From the NCBI GenBank assembly GCA_945861155.1, contig CAMATN010000032.1:1-41144 (forward strand): a stretch of 41,144 bases of DNA, read 5' to 3'. Below, one piece after another: positions 7,925 through 15,579 of this stretch. The position numbers and the translations under genes were made by a program. The notes below the pieces were generated by a model. The model ran no database searches, was not told where the DNA came from, and saw only the letters and a program-made list of their open reading frames with translations. The stretch comes from Rhizobium sp. Q54. GTDB taxonomy: Bacteria; Pseudomonadota; Alphaproteobacteria; ATCC43930; CGMCC-115725. Numbering within the stretch: position 1 is the first letter of the stretch; each line of letters opens with the position of its first letter.

Positions 7925-8085
7925 AAAGTGCGCGAAAAGTGCGCAGGACGCCGCGGACCCTGTCTTGGGAAATATCGGTACAGACCGGCCTGACCCTGCC
8001 GTCTCGTGCACCGCCGGACGCGAGCGCTTCGGCTCCATTCCGCATTTCGATGATCTCGCCCTACGAAGACCCGGACACAACGAGG
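7925..8085 (-). repeat. Relic copy 1 of an unidentified sequence
   Basis: This stretch is clearly similar to 10085-10262. Shared wording includes CGATTTCG- and CATTTCGATGATCT-type blocks, followed by ACGAAGACCC. On the minus strand both give a related peptide (GEIIEMRNGAEALAS here, GQIIEIQNRAEPLATAVREM in the other copy). Both are without a start and in broken frames. It is probably the tail of an unknown gene carried as a decayed duplicate next to mobile elements. Confidence 0.5.
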
Positions 8086-8177
8086 CCGGATGCCCCTCTG
8101 TTGCTGACGCGTCAAGTTGGCCGCCCTTTGTAGGGCGTCAATTGACCGCTTCCGTGGTGGTAGTTCGGCGTGTGGGG

Positions 8178-8206
8178 TTGTGGACAACGCACAGCGTTGT
8201 CCACAA
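8178..8206. repeat. Perfect 13-bp inverted repeat, hairpin in the ISNCY 3' region
   Basis: TTGTGGACAACGC and GCGTTGTCCACAA are perfect arms around a 3-base loop. It lies just past the 3' end of the ISNCY transposase relic and may be that element's terminator or a subterminal structure. The arms contain a sequence one base from a DnaA box (TTGTCCACA), but nothing else suggests an origin. Confidence 0.6.
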
Positions 8207-8224
8207 ATCCATCAGGCCGCTGCC

Positions 8225-9302
8225 GAAGCGGCTGTGGCAGCCAATTTGGCGTCATCGCAGAGCTTTCCCTCAGGATTGTAGTCCGCCAGGCGATGGGGGC
8301 CGTGGAAGACGGCCAGGCGTGTGTCTGGGTATTCATGCACCCGGACCGTGGCGCGCACGAAGTGCGGCCGAAGCGGGCTCGGCGGAAGCTGCAGGGTGAG
8401 GGTGCGCCATTTGACGGTGTTGTCGTTGCCGACACGACGCTCCTCCTGGATACACAGGATCGCACGGGCTTGGCCGGCGCCACCGGGCACGAAGGCGCTG
8501 CCAGCCTGTTCGGGCGCGATCGCGAAGGCGGCGTTGTGCTGCGGCAAGTAGCGCTCGGGCGATAAACCGGTTGGCCGCCTCGATCGTCGCGATGCCGGCC
8601 AGGCCCAGCTCCTTCGGCAGGCGGTCCTGCAGGGTGCGGAAGGCGCGCTCGGAGCGGCCGCGCGCCTCGGGCGAATAGGCCGCGATTTGGCGGATGCCGA
8701 GCTGCGCCAACGCCCGTCCGATTTGGGTGCGCAGCGTTTTCGAAACCGGCTCGCCGGCTTTGGGCGTATGAAAGTAATGGTTGCCTCGGTCGGTGTAGAG
8801 CTCGCAGAACAGCCCGTGTGTGTCGATCAACTCGGCCAGACCGCGAAAGCTCGACGCCGTGCCATCCTCTTCGACCAGGAAGGCCGGGTAGACCGCGCTC
8901 GTCGCGTCGTCCAGGGTAACCCACCAGATCGTATTGCCGCTCGTCCTCGGGCAGCCAGGCAAAGCGCGAGGCGTCCTGGTGCAGCATCATGCCGACCATC
9001 GGCCGGGGCGGCCGCTTCTTGCGGTGCGCCGAGCGCTTCGGCGCCGGCTTGACCAGACCAGCCCCGTGCAGCGACAGCCGGGTCACCGTGTAGCCGAGCT
9101 TGTAATTGTGCCGCTTCACCAGCTGCTCGTGAAAATGTTTCAGCGTGAAGCCGCCATAGCGTTCCTCATACAACCCCAGTATGCGCCGGCTCTCTCCCAC
9201 CGCCGCCCGGCGGCTCGCCGATCCGCCGATCGCGCAACCCCGCCGGACCCTCATCGCGCAACCGGTCGCGCCGGATGCCCCTCTACAAACCCCTCGGCGC
9301 AA
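8225..9302 (-). pseudogene. ISNCY-family transposase, multiply frameshifted
   Basis: A transposase with an rve-type integrase core, spread over at least three frames. The N-terminal part reads ILGLYEERYGGFTLKHFHEQ and KRPPRPMVGMMLHQDASRFA. The core follows in another frame (LDDATSAVYPAFLVEEDGTA, LFCELYTDRGNHYFHTPKAG, QIAAYSPEARGRSERAFRTL). The C-terminal part is in a third frame (LPQHNAAFAIAPEQAG, ILCIQEERRVGNDNTVKWRT). This order is that of ISNCY (ISDol1-like) transposases. The helix-turn-helix start is scrambled or missing near 9210-9302. At least three frame breaks make it inactive unless many are sequence errors. Confidence 0.8.
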
Positions 9303-9433
9303 CGTCTAAACTTGATATCAATGTCGTCGACGCCACGCATAACTAGTCTAAGTCTCGCTCGGCAGCGAATTAGAACTCACTCGCGAACCCGTTTGGGTCT
9401 CTCGGCCGTCGATAGCTTCCTGATGCGATAACG

Positions 9434-9480
9434 CATCTGTGGACAGACGATAATTCAATGAATCCGTCCGGGTACGGACG
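9434..9480. repeat. Pair of 7-2-7 palindromes, same family as the 12.6-13.3 kb array
   Basis: CATCTGT-GG-ACAGACG (9434-9449) and CGTCCGG-GT-ACGGACG (9465-9480) are each imperfect palindromes. GATAATT follows the first and GTTAATT the second. The same unit and the same GATAATT follow the pair at 10423-10461. The rest of 9303-9684 shows no gene. Confidence 0.65.
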
Positions 9481-9684
9481 TTAATTCCCGCCGAAAAATA
9501 CTTTTAAGACACTGATAAGCCGTGATTTTCGGCGCACAACTCAAGTCTCCGTAAAATTGTGCGCCTGCAACAGCCGGAGACCGTAAACGCCAGGATCACC
9601 TTGCGTCGCCAGTGACGGTATCACGCGATCGCTGAGTCGCCTGCGTCAAATGTATTTTGACGCTCGACCACGAATAGAGGATGA

Positions 9685-9927
9685 ATGCGAATGATCAAGA
9701 TAACGATCTTTTATCGAGAAAAAGGTATGTCTCCGACGTTTTTGCCAGACCAGCCCCATCTCGTCGCGGCTGAAAAAACATATGCACCGTATAAGGACGA
9801 TCCGCTAGTCAGATATATCTGCGTATGTTCCTACGACACTAAGCCTTGGTCTTGCAGTCCTGAGATGTCGTTCACGCTGGAGCAAGACGCCAACGGTAAA
9901 TGGCGCATCAAGGACAGATTGGTGTAA
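9685..9927 (+). CDS. Small hypothetical protein
   Basis: An 80-residue protein (MRMIKITIFYREKGMSPTFL at the start, ending LEQDANGKWRIKDRLV) with two CxC-like cysteines in YICVCSYD and one in WSCSPE. An AGAGG ribosome site precedes it, and a second Met at 9691 is equally possible. It lies between the two palindrome pairs in lower-GC DNA than the flanking chromosome. It resembles no family I can name. The mixed alpha/beta composition, without the Arg/Pro/Ala bias of shadow frames, suggests a real gene. Confidence 0.45.
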   Translation: MRMIKITIFYREKGMSPTFLPDQPHLVAAEKTYAPYKDDPLVRYICVCSYDTKPWSCSPEMSFTLEQDANGKWRIKDRLV

Positions 9928-10084
9928 AGCGGTTACATCACAGGGCGCCTGGAAAGATAGATCATGATGGTGGCTGGGCGGAGAAGGAGCAAGTCCGTGA
10001 CGAACTAGGCAGAAGGCTTGCCTACTCGGTCACGGAACTCTGCGAAGCAAACCGTGCCGCGATGCTGCTTCGGACCGTGCACAC

Positions 10085-10262
10085 GCTGGTGTCGGCGAAA
10101 GTCCGGCACAGGCGGGGCGATGGGGCGATTCGGACCTGTCTCGGGAAAACATCAGTGTAGACCCACCTCGCCTGCCATCTCGCGCACCGCCGTTGCCAGC
10201 GGTTCGGCTCTATTTTGGATTTCGATGATCTGCCCCACGAAGACCCAGACGACGCGGCAGCC
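10085..10262 (-). repeat. Relic copy 2 of the unidentified sequence at 7925-8085
   Basis: On the minus strand the least damaged frame reads VVWVFVGQIIEIQNRAEPLA and continues TAVREMAGEVGLH to a stop, without an evident start. It is the better copy of the pair. In the intervening DNA of 9928-10676 I see no gene apart from this relic and the palindrome pair at 10423-10461. Confidence 0.5.
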
Positions 10263-10422
10263 TTAAGCACAAGTTGGGCCCCATCATGCCCCACCTGGCC
10301 TCCGAGTGCGCGTGAATTTTGACCGGCCGACAACCTCGGCTAGCGCGCCAGCATCTGCGAGGCATGCGGCTGGTCGTCTATGTCGAGCCACCGCCGAAAT
10401 CCGCATCCGCCATGCCGAGAGG

Positions 10423-10461
10423 CGTCTGTGGACGGACGTCGCAATCGTCCGTCCACAGACG
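10423..10461. repeat. Inverted pair of 7-2-7 palindromes forming a 16-bp stem
   Basis: CGTCTGT-GG-ACGGACG (10423-10438) and CGTCCGT-CC-ACAGACG (10446-10461) are exact reverse complements of each other, separated by 7 bases, and each is itself a near-palindrome. The structure can fold as two small hairpins or one long one. It sits about 215 bases before the HTH gene and shares its unit with the array at 12567-13335, so it may be a binding or nicking site for the HTH or HUH protein. Confidence 0.75.
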
Positions 10462-10676
10462 ATAATTGTGTCTTCGTAAGCATCGTTAACGCGCTGATTA
10501 TACCTACGATTTCGCCAAAGAATTTCCAAGCCGTAAAATTTGCTCGATGCAGGGCAGTCGGACCAAAAGGCGGGACACTGAGAGACCCTCGCCTGCGGAC
10601 GGGATGGACGGCCCCTTGCGCCTAATGCCGATTTTCGAATTGACGGACTGGGTACACGGTCGCGGGGAGAACCTAG

Positions 10677-10904
10677 ATGCCAAATGTACAGGGTACTGAT
10701 GACAAAAAGCATGCGGGAAAACGCCTGCTTACGATACGAGAGTTTTGCCAACTCTACGGACGTAGCCGCAGTCGGACCTACGAGTTGTTGCGGTCCGGCG
10801 ACCTACCAGGCGTTAAGGAGGGTCGCTCTACCCTCATACCGTTGGATGCAGCGGAAGCTTGGGCGCGGAGCTTAAAGCCAGTGTGCTCATTCAATCCCGG
10901 ATGA
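10677..10904 (+). CDS. Helix-turn-helix DNA-binding protein (excisionase/MerR-like)
   Basis: A 75-residue protein with a winged-helix HTH_17-type fold: LLTIREFCQLYGRSRSRTYE is the recognition part and DLPGVKEGRSTLIPLDAAEA the usual wing and following helix. Such proteins act as excisionases or as small regulators in plasmids, prophages and integrative elements. It lies downstream of an inverted palindrome pair and 38 bases before a 248-aa gene on the same strand, so it probably controls that module. No strong ribosome site was found: GGGGAGAACCTAG precedes the start. Confidence 0.75.
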   Translation: MPNVQGTDDKKHAGKRLLTIREFCQLYGRSRSRTYELLRSGDLPGVKEGRSTLIPLDAAEAWARSLKPVCSFNPG

Positions 10905-10942
10905 GAAGGGACGACACCGAATATGTCAATAGGGAGAGTGAA

Positions 10943-11689
10943 ATGACCCAGAACTATGATACACCAATCACGATCGATAAAGGGCCAAGTCGGGCCAAAG
11001 ATCGGCGCGCGTTGCGCCAAAAAGTCCTACAACGGTTGAATATCGGGGATGATGAGCGCCAGATCGATTTGCTTGTACCTAGATATCTTCAGCGCGCACA
11101 AATTTCTGGACAGAAGGCTGCGAGCAGCAAAAACGAACCGGCAGACGTACGTAGATTCTTAGCAGACGCTCTGGCGCTGTTTTTGCTCGCCTCCGAGCCT
11201 CGATCCCGCGCGTCAAAACTCGAGGCCGCGCTGTACCCTCAACGCCCAATCAATAAACACGAACAGACGACGCTACTAGCGCTTGTCCTGAAAACGCTTG
11301 GCCCCTATTCCCGCGATGGGCGGCGCATGGTACACCGGGATAGTGTAGCGCTAGAGTTCATTGTTCATCTTGGCCTCGCGCCGGATGATTTACCGGCGTA
11401 TCTGGCAAAGCCCGGCCAAGGCATAGATAGCACCTATCGACGCGCGCAGAATTTTTTCAACGCACACAAGGCAGAATACCGGCAGAAGCATCAGCTCATC
11501 GTTGAACCGAAAGCTCAAGCTCAATTAGCGCGCCGAATGCCAGATACACGCATAGTCGGCCTGCTTGAGATGAGTGGTACGGGTTTCGTGATGACAAGCT
11601 GCGTAGTCGACCGGGCCACCGTTCGAGCGGTCGTGGAGCTCGTGAACCGCCTATCAAGAAACAAAAAAGTCTCCAAAATGGATACCTAA
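10943..11689 (+). CDS. Hypothetical protein of the HUH/palindrome module
   Basis: A 248-residue soluble protein starting MTQNYDTPITIDKGPSRAKD. The start at 10943 is preferred because GGGAGA lies 5 bases upstream; a longer frame from 10859 would overlap the HTH gene by 46 bases. The composition is Lys/Arg/Gln rich in the first third (RALRQKVLQRLN), helical in the middle (ADALALFLLASEPRSRASKL), and basic at the end (NRLSRNKKVSKMDT). I recognise no family. Position between the HTH gene and the HUH gene suggests an accessory DNA-binding or replication protein of the same element. Confidence 0.6.
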   Translation: MTQNYDTPITIDKGPSRAKDRRALRQKVLQRLNIGDDERQIDLLVPRYLQRAQISGQKAASSKNEPADVRRFLADALALFLLASEPRSRASKLEAALYPQRPINKHEQTTLLALVLKTLGPYSRDGRRMVHRDSVALEFIVHLGLAPDDLPAYLAKPGQGIDSTYRRAQNFFNAHKAEYRQKHQLIVEPKAQAQLARRMPDTRIVGLLEMSGTGFVMTSCVVDRATVRAVVELVNRLSRNKKVSKMDT

Positions 11690-11937
11690 TGCCATAGTCG
11701 AGCCCGATTCAGGGCGTCAACGGCGGGGGCAGCGGTGTCTATTCCAGCCTGGTCACGGCGAGGCTATATCGACACTCATCGAAATCACTTCTCGACCACA
11801 TCGCTGTTCTGAATTGGATGATGCGAGGTCAAGTAACATCAAACCCGCCAACATTAGCCTCAGAATTCGAGATGAGTCTTTCACTATAGGATGGTCTAGC
11901 ACCATGTAAAATAGGCGGACTCAATCGGGAGATACTT

Positions 11938-12429
11938 ATGAAGGAAGATGTCTGGTCAAACCTGCGGTATCAGTCCCGCCGGGAATATCGAGATGCGTTT
12001 GAGGGGTTCCTTAAGACGCTGGACGTGGATTTGTTCGCCACCCTGAGCTTTAGCCAGAACACGCGCTTGCAGCAAGCGCGGCCACTGCTCGGGCAATGGT
12101 TCGCGCGCTTGGACAACCACTATCTCGGTCGAGGTTGGACAAGATGGAGTTCCGACGAGAGAACCTTCGCTGTCGCCGTATCGGAAAACATCGACACGAA
12201 CCTGCACTACCACTGCCTGATGCGGCTGCCGGCCTGGGGTCGTACGCAGGCAATCGACGAAACCGCGGGCGCTTTGGATCGATACTGGCGTCGGCTGGCT
12301 TGGGGCGGAACTTGCGGTGTGGTGCTGATCTACGACCTGCCAACATTGGCGCGCTACATGTCCAAACAGCTGGTGCGCCCGGGCTACGAGCAACACTACC
12401 TGTTCGCAAGCGAGTTCCACGCCCACTGA
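11938..12429 (+). CDS. Short HUH-endonuclease-like protein (Rep/transposase type)
   Basis: A 163-residue protein with a good GGGAGA ribosome site 5 bases before the ATG. LFATLSFSQN corresponds to Rep motif 1, NLHYHCLMRLP gives the His-hydrophobic-His metal motif, and LARYMSKQLV, 58-60 residues later, fits the YxxK motif of rolling-circle initiators, with Tyr as the candidate nucleophile. HUH enzymes nick one strand at a hairpin or short origin and attach to the 5' end. At 163 residues it is near the size of the nuclease core alone, with no helicase domain. An array of palindromes begins 140-240 bases after its stop. The fold assignment rests on three motifs in the right order; its exact family (replication initiator, RAYT-like transposase or relaxase relative) is open. 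Confidence 0.6.
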   Translation: MKEDVWSNLRYQSRREYRDAFEGFLKTLDVDLFATLSFSQNTRLQQARPLLGQWFARLDNHYLGRGWTRWSSDERTFAVAVSENIDTNLHYHCLMRLPAWGRTQAIDETAGALDRYWRRLAWGGTCGVVLIYDLPTLARYMSKQLVRPGYEQHYLFASEFHAH

Positions 12430-12566
12430 GACGCAATACCGAACGGCGGCCAGGGTATGGAGCGCGGCCCGCGGGGTGCCGGCAGCCACGTTCTCAGCGA
12501 AAAAAATTCGCCCGCTCCGGCGATACCATAATTTGACTCGGTAAAGTGATGAAGCGTGCCGCGGCC

Positions 12567-13335
12567 GTCTGTGTTCCAGACTTCCGACAGCGCATGCGCG
12601 TGCCTCTGTTGAGGCCCCATCGCATAGGCACCAAATGCGCTGCGAGCCAACGCGCCGCAAGCGATTGGTGCTGTCCGTCCACGGACAGGTGCCCTTCCCA
12701 AAGTAGGAGAGCACAGTGGCTCGCTTTGGTCAAAAAGCCCAATTTTGTCCGTCCACGGACATTCCAATCATATGATACGGGAAGGAGCATTATTCTCCAC
12801 TGATCGGGTCAAAAGAAACAAATTTGCTACTTTGTCCGTGAAACAGACATTTAGGTGATAGCCAACATCGTGCTCGCTTTTGTCAAAAAGCCTAAGATTT
12901 GTCCGTTCACAGACATTCCAGCGACTTGATACCGGAAAATGATCCGGGTCAGCCACACCAAACCGACGACTTCGTCTGTAAGACAGACGTTCATTAGTCA
13001 GCGGCGCGTATCACCAAATCTCCCCAAATTTGTCTGCTCACGGACAATCCAACCTTCTCGAAGGGAAGAGTGCCGGCCAGTGGTCTGTTCCAAGAAGAAG
13101 AGATTAGCAACTTTGTCCCTTCCGTAAAGAAGGCTCAAATCTGTCTGCGAACGGGCATCCAATGTCTCTCGAACCGAACAATGTTAACTATTGTTTGGTT
13201 TTAGGGAAAGATCAGATCACGCACTTTGTCCGTGAGACGGACATCCCAGACCACAGGATATGCGAGGGTATGTCGTTCATTCAAAAATATCTGCGTGCGA
13301 TTTTGTCAGTGAGCCAGACCGTCTGTGGGCAGACA
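12567..13335. repeat. Array of largely alternating 7-2-7 and 7-3-7 imperfect palindromes
   Basis: Consensus TGTCCGT-spacer-ACGGACA. Two-base-spacer copies (A): 12672-12687, 12746-12761, 12900-12915, 13031-13046, 13142-13157, 13320-13335. Three-base-spacer copies (B): 12833-12849, 12973-12989, 13227-13243, with decayed ones at 13114-13130 and 13304-13320; GTCTG-CAGAC at 12567-12581 may be another. The order from 12746 is A B A B A B A B B A. A copies are mostly preceded by a CCCAATTT-like word and usually followed by ATTCCA-like sequence; B copies are preceded by GCNACTTT-like sequence. A longer unit containing TCAAAAAGCC recurs 153 bases apart. Copies differ in compensating positions, as conserved hairpins do. 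No gene longer than chance is visible in 12430-13464. It could be an iteron-type origin, a REP-like target array, or a run of structured RNA. Confidence 0.8.
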
Positions 13336-13464
13336 AATGTCTATTTCAAAAACACATACCAGGTTTGCGTCTGCGCTTGCTTTCGGATCACAAGTTTTTG
13401 TAGCAGCAGCTGAATTTGGTCTTGACTCTATTTTGCTCGTTGTATCTTCTAATGGTGTAGTGTG

Positions 13465-13632
13465 ATGGGTCCCGAAGGTGATGACCTTCCGACTATACGC
13501 ATGTTGGTGAAATTCAACGATGACGTTCCACGCGAATTGGCTCTCCAACTCAGAGGCGGCCGGAGATCGTTCGCTAGCTCTGCCGGTGCACTCGAGTTTG
13601 CGCTGTTCCTTTCGGAGGTGACGGTAGAATAG
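13465..13632 (+). CDS. Possible 55-aa small protein
   Basis: ATG GGT CCC GAA opens a 55-codon frame (MGPEGDDLPTIRMLVKFNDD, ending LFLSEVTVE) with balanced amino-acid composition. There is no convincing ribosome site. It lies between the palindrome array and the next hypothetical gene, on their strand. Overlapping minus-strand frames look less protein-like. It is reported because it is too short for most gene finders. Confidence 0.3.
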   Translation: MGPEGDDLPTIRMLVKFNDDVPRELALQLRGGRRSFASSAGALEFALFLSEVTVE

Positions 13633-13752
13633 CGAGGCAAAGAACTGTGGCGCTGGGACCAGTTGGCAACTCAGCCACGAAAGCGCCGGTCAGGCTTACT
13701 GCTGATTGACCGAGGCTCCCGTGGTACCTGAAATTCATAGAGGACGTTTGCT

Positions 13753-14160
13753 ATGCCCAAGAACAAGACGCTTACAGCAAAATTTGTCGCGAAAGTTCTT
13801 TCACTCTTAATGGGCGAGGTCGCTATTCTGCGCGCTGCGGAATATGCAAAGCACGGGCGACGCTTCGAGCACCACTTTCTTGAGGAGCTGCATGAGCGTT
13901 ACGTCACTCAAGCGGAAATCCATATAACACAAGGGTGGCTTCCCGAAGACACATTTCGCGAGTATGAAGATATTATGGCAGAGTTTACTTTAAGGGGATA
14001 TGTGCCGCAGCTCTCTCCGGAGCTACAACAAAAACAGGAAGAGTTTGTGTTTGAGGGACTCAAGCGTATAAGAAGTGATCCGACCTGCAAGCAGAACTTC
14101 ATCGATAATGTGGACAGACATTTACGCCATCGACACACATGGTTTGGAAAGCCCGATTAG
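13753..14160 (+). CDS. Hypothetical protein, helical
   Basis: A 135-residue protein starting MPKNKTLTAKFVAKVLSLLM with an AGAGGA ribosome site 8 bases upstream. The sequence is mostly amphipathic helix, rich in Glu, His, Arg and Gln (EYAKHGRRFEHHFLEELHER, QQKQEEFVFEGLKRIRSD), with no membrane segment or signal. No family was recognised. Codon and base use is lower in GC than the chromosomal parts of the window, as for the other orphan genes from 9.6 to 16.9 kb, so it likely arrived with mobile DNA. Confidence 0.6.
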   Translation: MPKNKTLTAKFVAKVLSLLMGEVAILRAAEYAKHGRRFEHHFLEELHERYVTQAEIHITQGWLPEDTFREYEDIMAEFTLRGYVPQLSPELQQKQEEFVFEGLKRIRSDPTCKQNFIDNVDRHLRHRHTWFGKPD

Positions 14161-14233
14161 GCGTATTTGACCCATCGGCGGTGGGGCTTATCCCGTTGTT
14201 CCAGGTTGACCTAAACAGGGTACTCTACCCTGG

Positions 14234-14395
14234 ATGAGCCACCGGATGGTGGCCATGGCGGGGCAATCGATGGCCAGGGCTCGATCACTCACAGAATTCC
14301 AGGAAGCGTTTCCGGACGAGGCGAGTTGCGCGGCGTTCTTGTTCGAACGGCGCTGGGCAGGCGGTTTCGTCTGCCCTCGGTGTGGCACGGACCGC
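14234..14395 (+). pseudogene. IS1595-family transposase, N-terminal fragment
   Basis: About 54 residues ending in the zinc ribbon start of IS1595 transposases: [20 protein letters not shown] then [13 protein letters not shown]. The second half of the ribbon and the whole DDE domain are missing. After CPRCGTD the DNA becomes the antisense of a cupin gene, although the frame stays open for 367 codons to 15337. So this is a truncated element joined to foreign DNA, not a 367-residue protein. Confidence 0.75.
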
Positions 14396-14758
14396 AATGG
14401 TGACCTCTTGGCGGTCCACCAAGTCGAACTGCCACAGCTTGACGAACAGCACGCATCCGGGCGCGGAGCTGGGTGTGTGACGCGAAGTCGGCGGGTTGCG
14501 GACGTAGTGCCGGCGGGGGAGTCACCGTGCTCGTCCTGGAACACGCCATCGAGCACGCAAGAATTCTTCGCCGCCCCCGTGCGTGTGCGGCGAGAACTGG
14601 CTGCCGGGCGCGTACCGGGCGATCGAGATGGCTCGCGCTACTTCGTCGCCGATGCGGTCCAGCATGCGCCGGTCGACCCCTGCCATCGCCGATGGCACCC
14701 AGGGGAGCTGGGCGGCGTGGACCACTGCGCGCTGGGAAAAATCCGCGTTGATTTCCAT
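14394..14758 (-). pseudogene. ChrR-like cupin protein, frameshifted and truncated
   Basis: The start [20 protein letters not shown] has GGGAAG at the right distance upstream. The cupin metal site begins [18 protein letters not shown]. After EEFL the frame shifts (extra base near 14556) to [15 protein letters not shown], then shifts back (missing base near 14512) to [18 protein letters not shown] and [18 protein letters not shown]. This is the anti-sigma ChrR/cupin_7 family, which binds Zn or Fe and often acts in oxidative stress or as a detoxifying enzyme. Its 3' end is lost at the IS1595 fragment. Two opposite single-base shifts within 45 bases may be sequence errors. Confidence 0.7.
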
Positions 14759-14779
14759 CGCTACTTCCCGCTGACAATC

Positions 14780-15337
14780 AGGCCAATTGAGCCACAGTTT
14801 ACCAAAAGCCTTTCTTGGTATCGACTGCAGAGGGAAGCTTCGCCCAGTTTGTTCGTCGTCGTGTACGCTGCCGGTCTGCTCGCTCGCCACTACGGCATTC
14901 TTCCTTGGACAGCACCCGAACTCGCGCGGTCAGTCATCACTTGTGAGCTGGCGCATCGACAATTCGTTGCTGATACCCAGGTCGCGCTCGATCCGATCGC
15001 CGCGGTGCGCGCCTACATCGTCGATCATCTGCCGCGTTTCCGAAGGGTGCCCGACGCCAGCATCACCGCCGCTGAGTTTCCCACAATCCCAGGCTTCATC
15101 TACACCGACCAGCACGGCGTTACCGATTACCTGATTTCCCAGCCGGTGTTCGGCCGGCAGTTCGCGCACCTCAATGGCCGCCGCGTGCTACAGCCGTTGG
15201 ACGGAGCCGGCTTAGTAGTGCGAATGGGAAATAAATATGTCAGCAAAGCACCGATCCGCAGTTCTGCATCAAGTGGCCGTGAGTACGTCTACCGAATTAG
15301 GCCTCCATCCCTGCGCGAAAGGTCCTGCGGTCGCTAA
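14780..15337 (+). pseudogene. C-terminal remnant of a DUF927-type primase/helicase-like protein
   Basis: From about 14845 the frame reads [20 protein letters not shown], then RAYIVDHLPRF, then TDYLISQPVFGRQFAHLNGR, and it ends near REYVYRIRPPSLRERSCGR. This pattern (AAGxLAxxYGI, helical linker, YLI...VF...F, basic end with YVYRI) is the C-terminal tail of DUF927 proteins, which are found in plasmids, prophages and islands next to replication genes. The ATPase core is absent and the left border is unclear. It supports a lost replicon or prophage in this region. Confidence 0.45.
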
Positions 15338-15579
15338 GCGAACGCAATCCTTCTGGCACCGTTCTACCAGAATTCCGCCGGCCCCAAGATAATTCATCTA
15401 TAGTGTAAAGTAATAATGCCGGTGAACGCACGCTACGGATCGCGTGCTGTGTCGAGCAAAACAGGACAAACGGTGCAAACATGAACATTGGGTAGCGGCC
15501 TTCCGCCAATCTAAATTCTTGGTTTTGTGCCGTGGACTCCGCGTGCGTCGACTGCCCACTCCAAAAAGAGAAGCTTACA

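Noticed and set aside
7658-8187. Open minus-strand frames containing words like GVPYRIRTGVAAVRE and SPTGFEPVLPP
   Set aside because: These are false translations across the tRNA-Glu fragment, a well-known annotation artefact. The region is described as an attachment site and a relic.
8178-8206. Replication origin from the DnaA-box-like TTGTCCACA
   Set aside because: Only one perfect hairpin with two near-boxes, at the 3' end of an IS relic, without AT-rich DNA or a replication gene next to it.
12396-12790. Minus-strand frames antisense to the end of the HUH gene and the first palindromes
   Set aside because: No start signals, Arg/Ser-rich shadow composition, and palindromic repeats run through them.
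12567-13335. CRISPR array
   Set aside because: Repeats are short, palindromic and variable, spacing ranges widely (about 16-94 bases), intervening DNA is itself partly repeated, and no cas gene is in the window.
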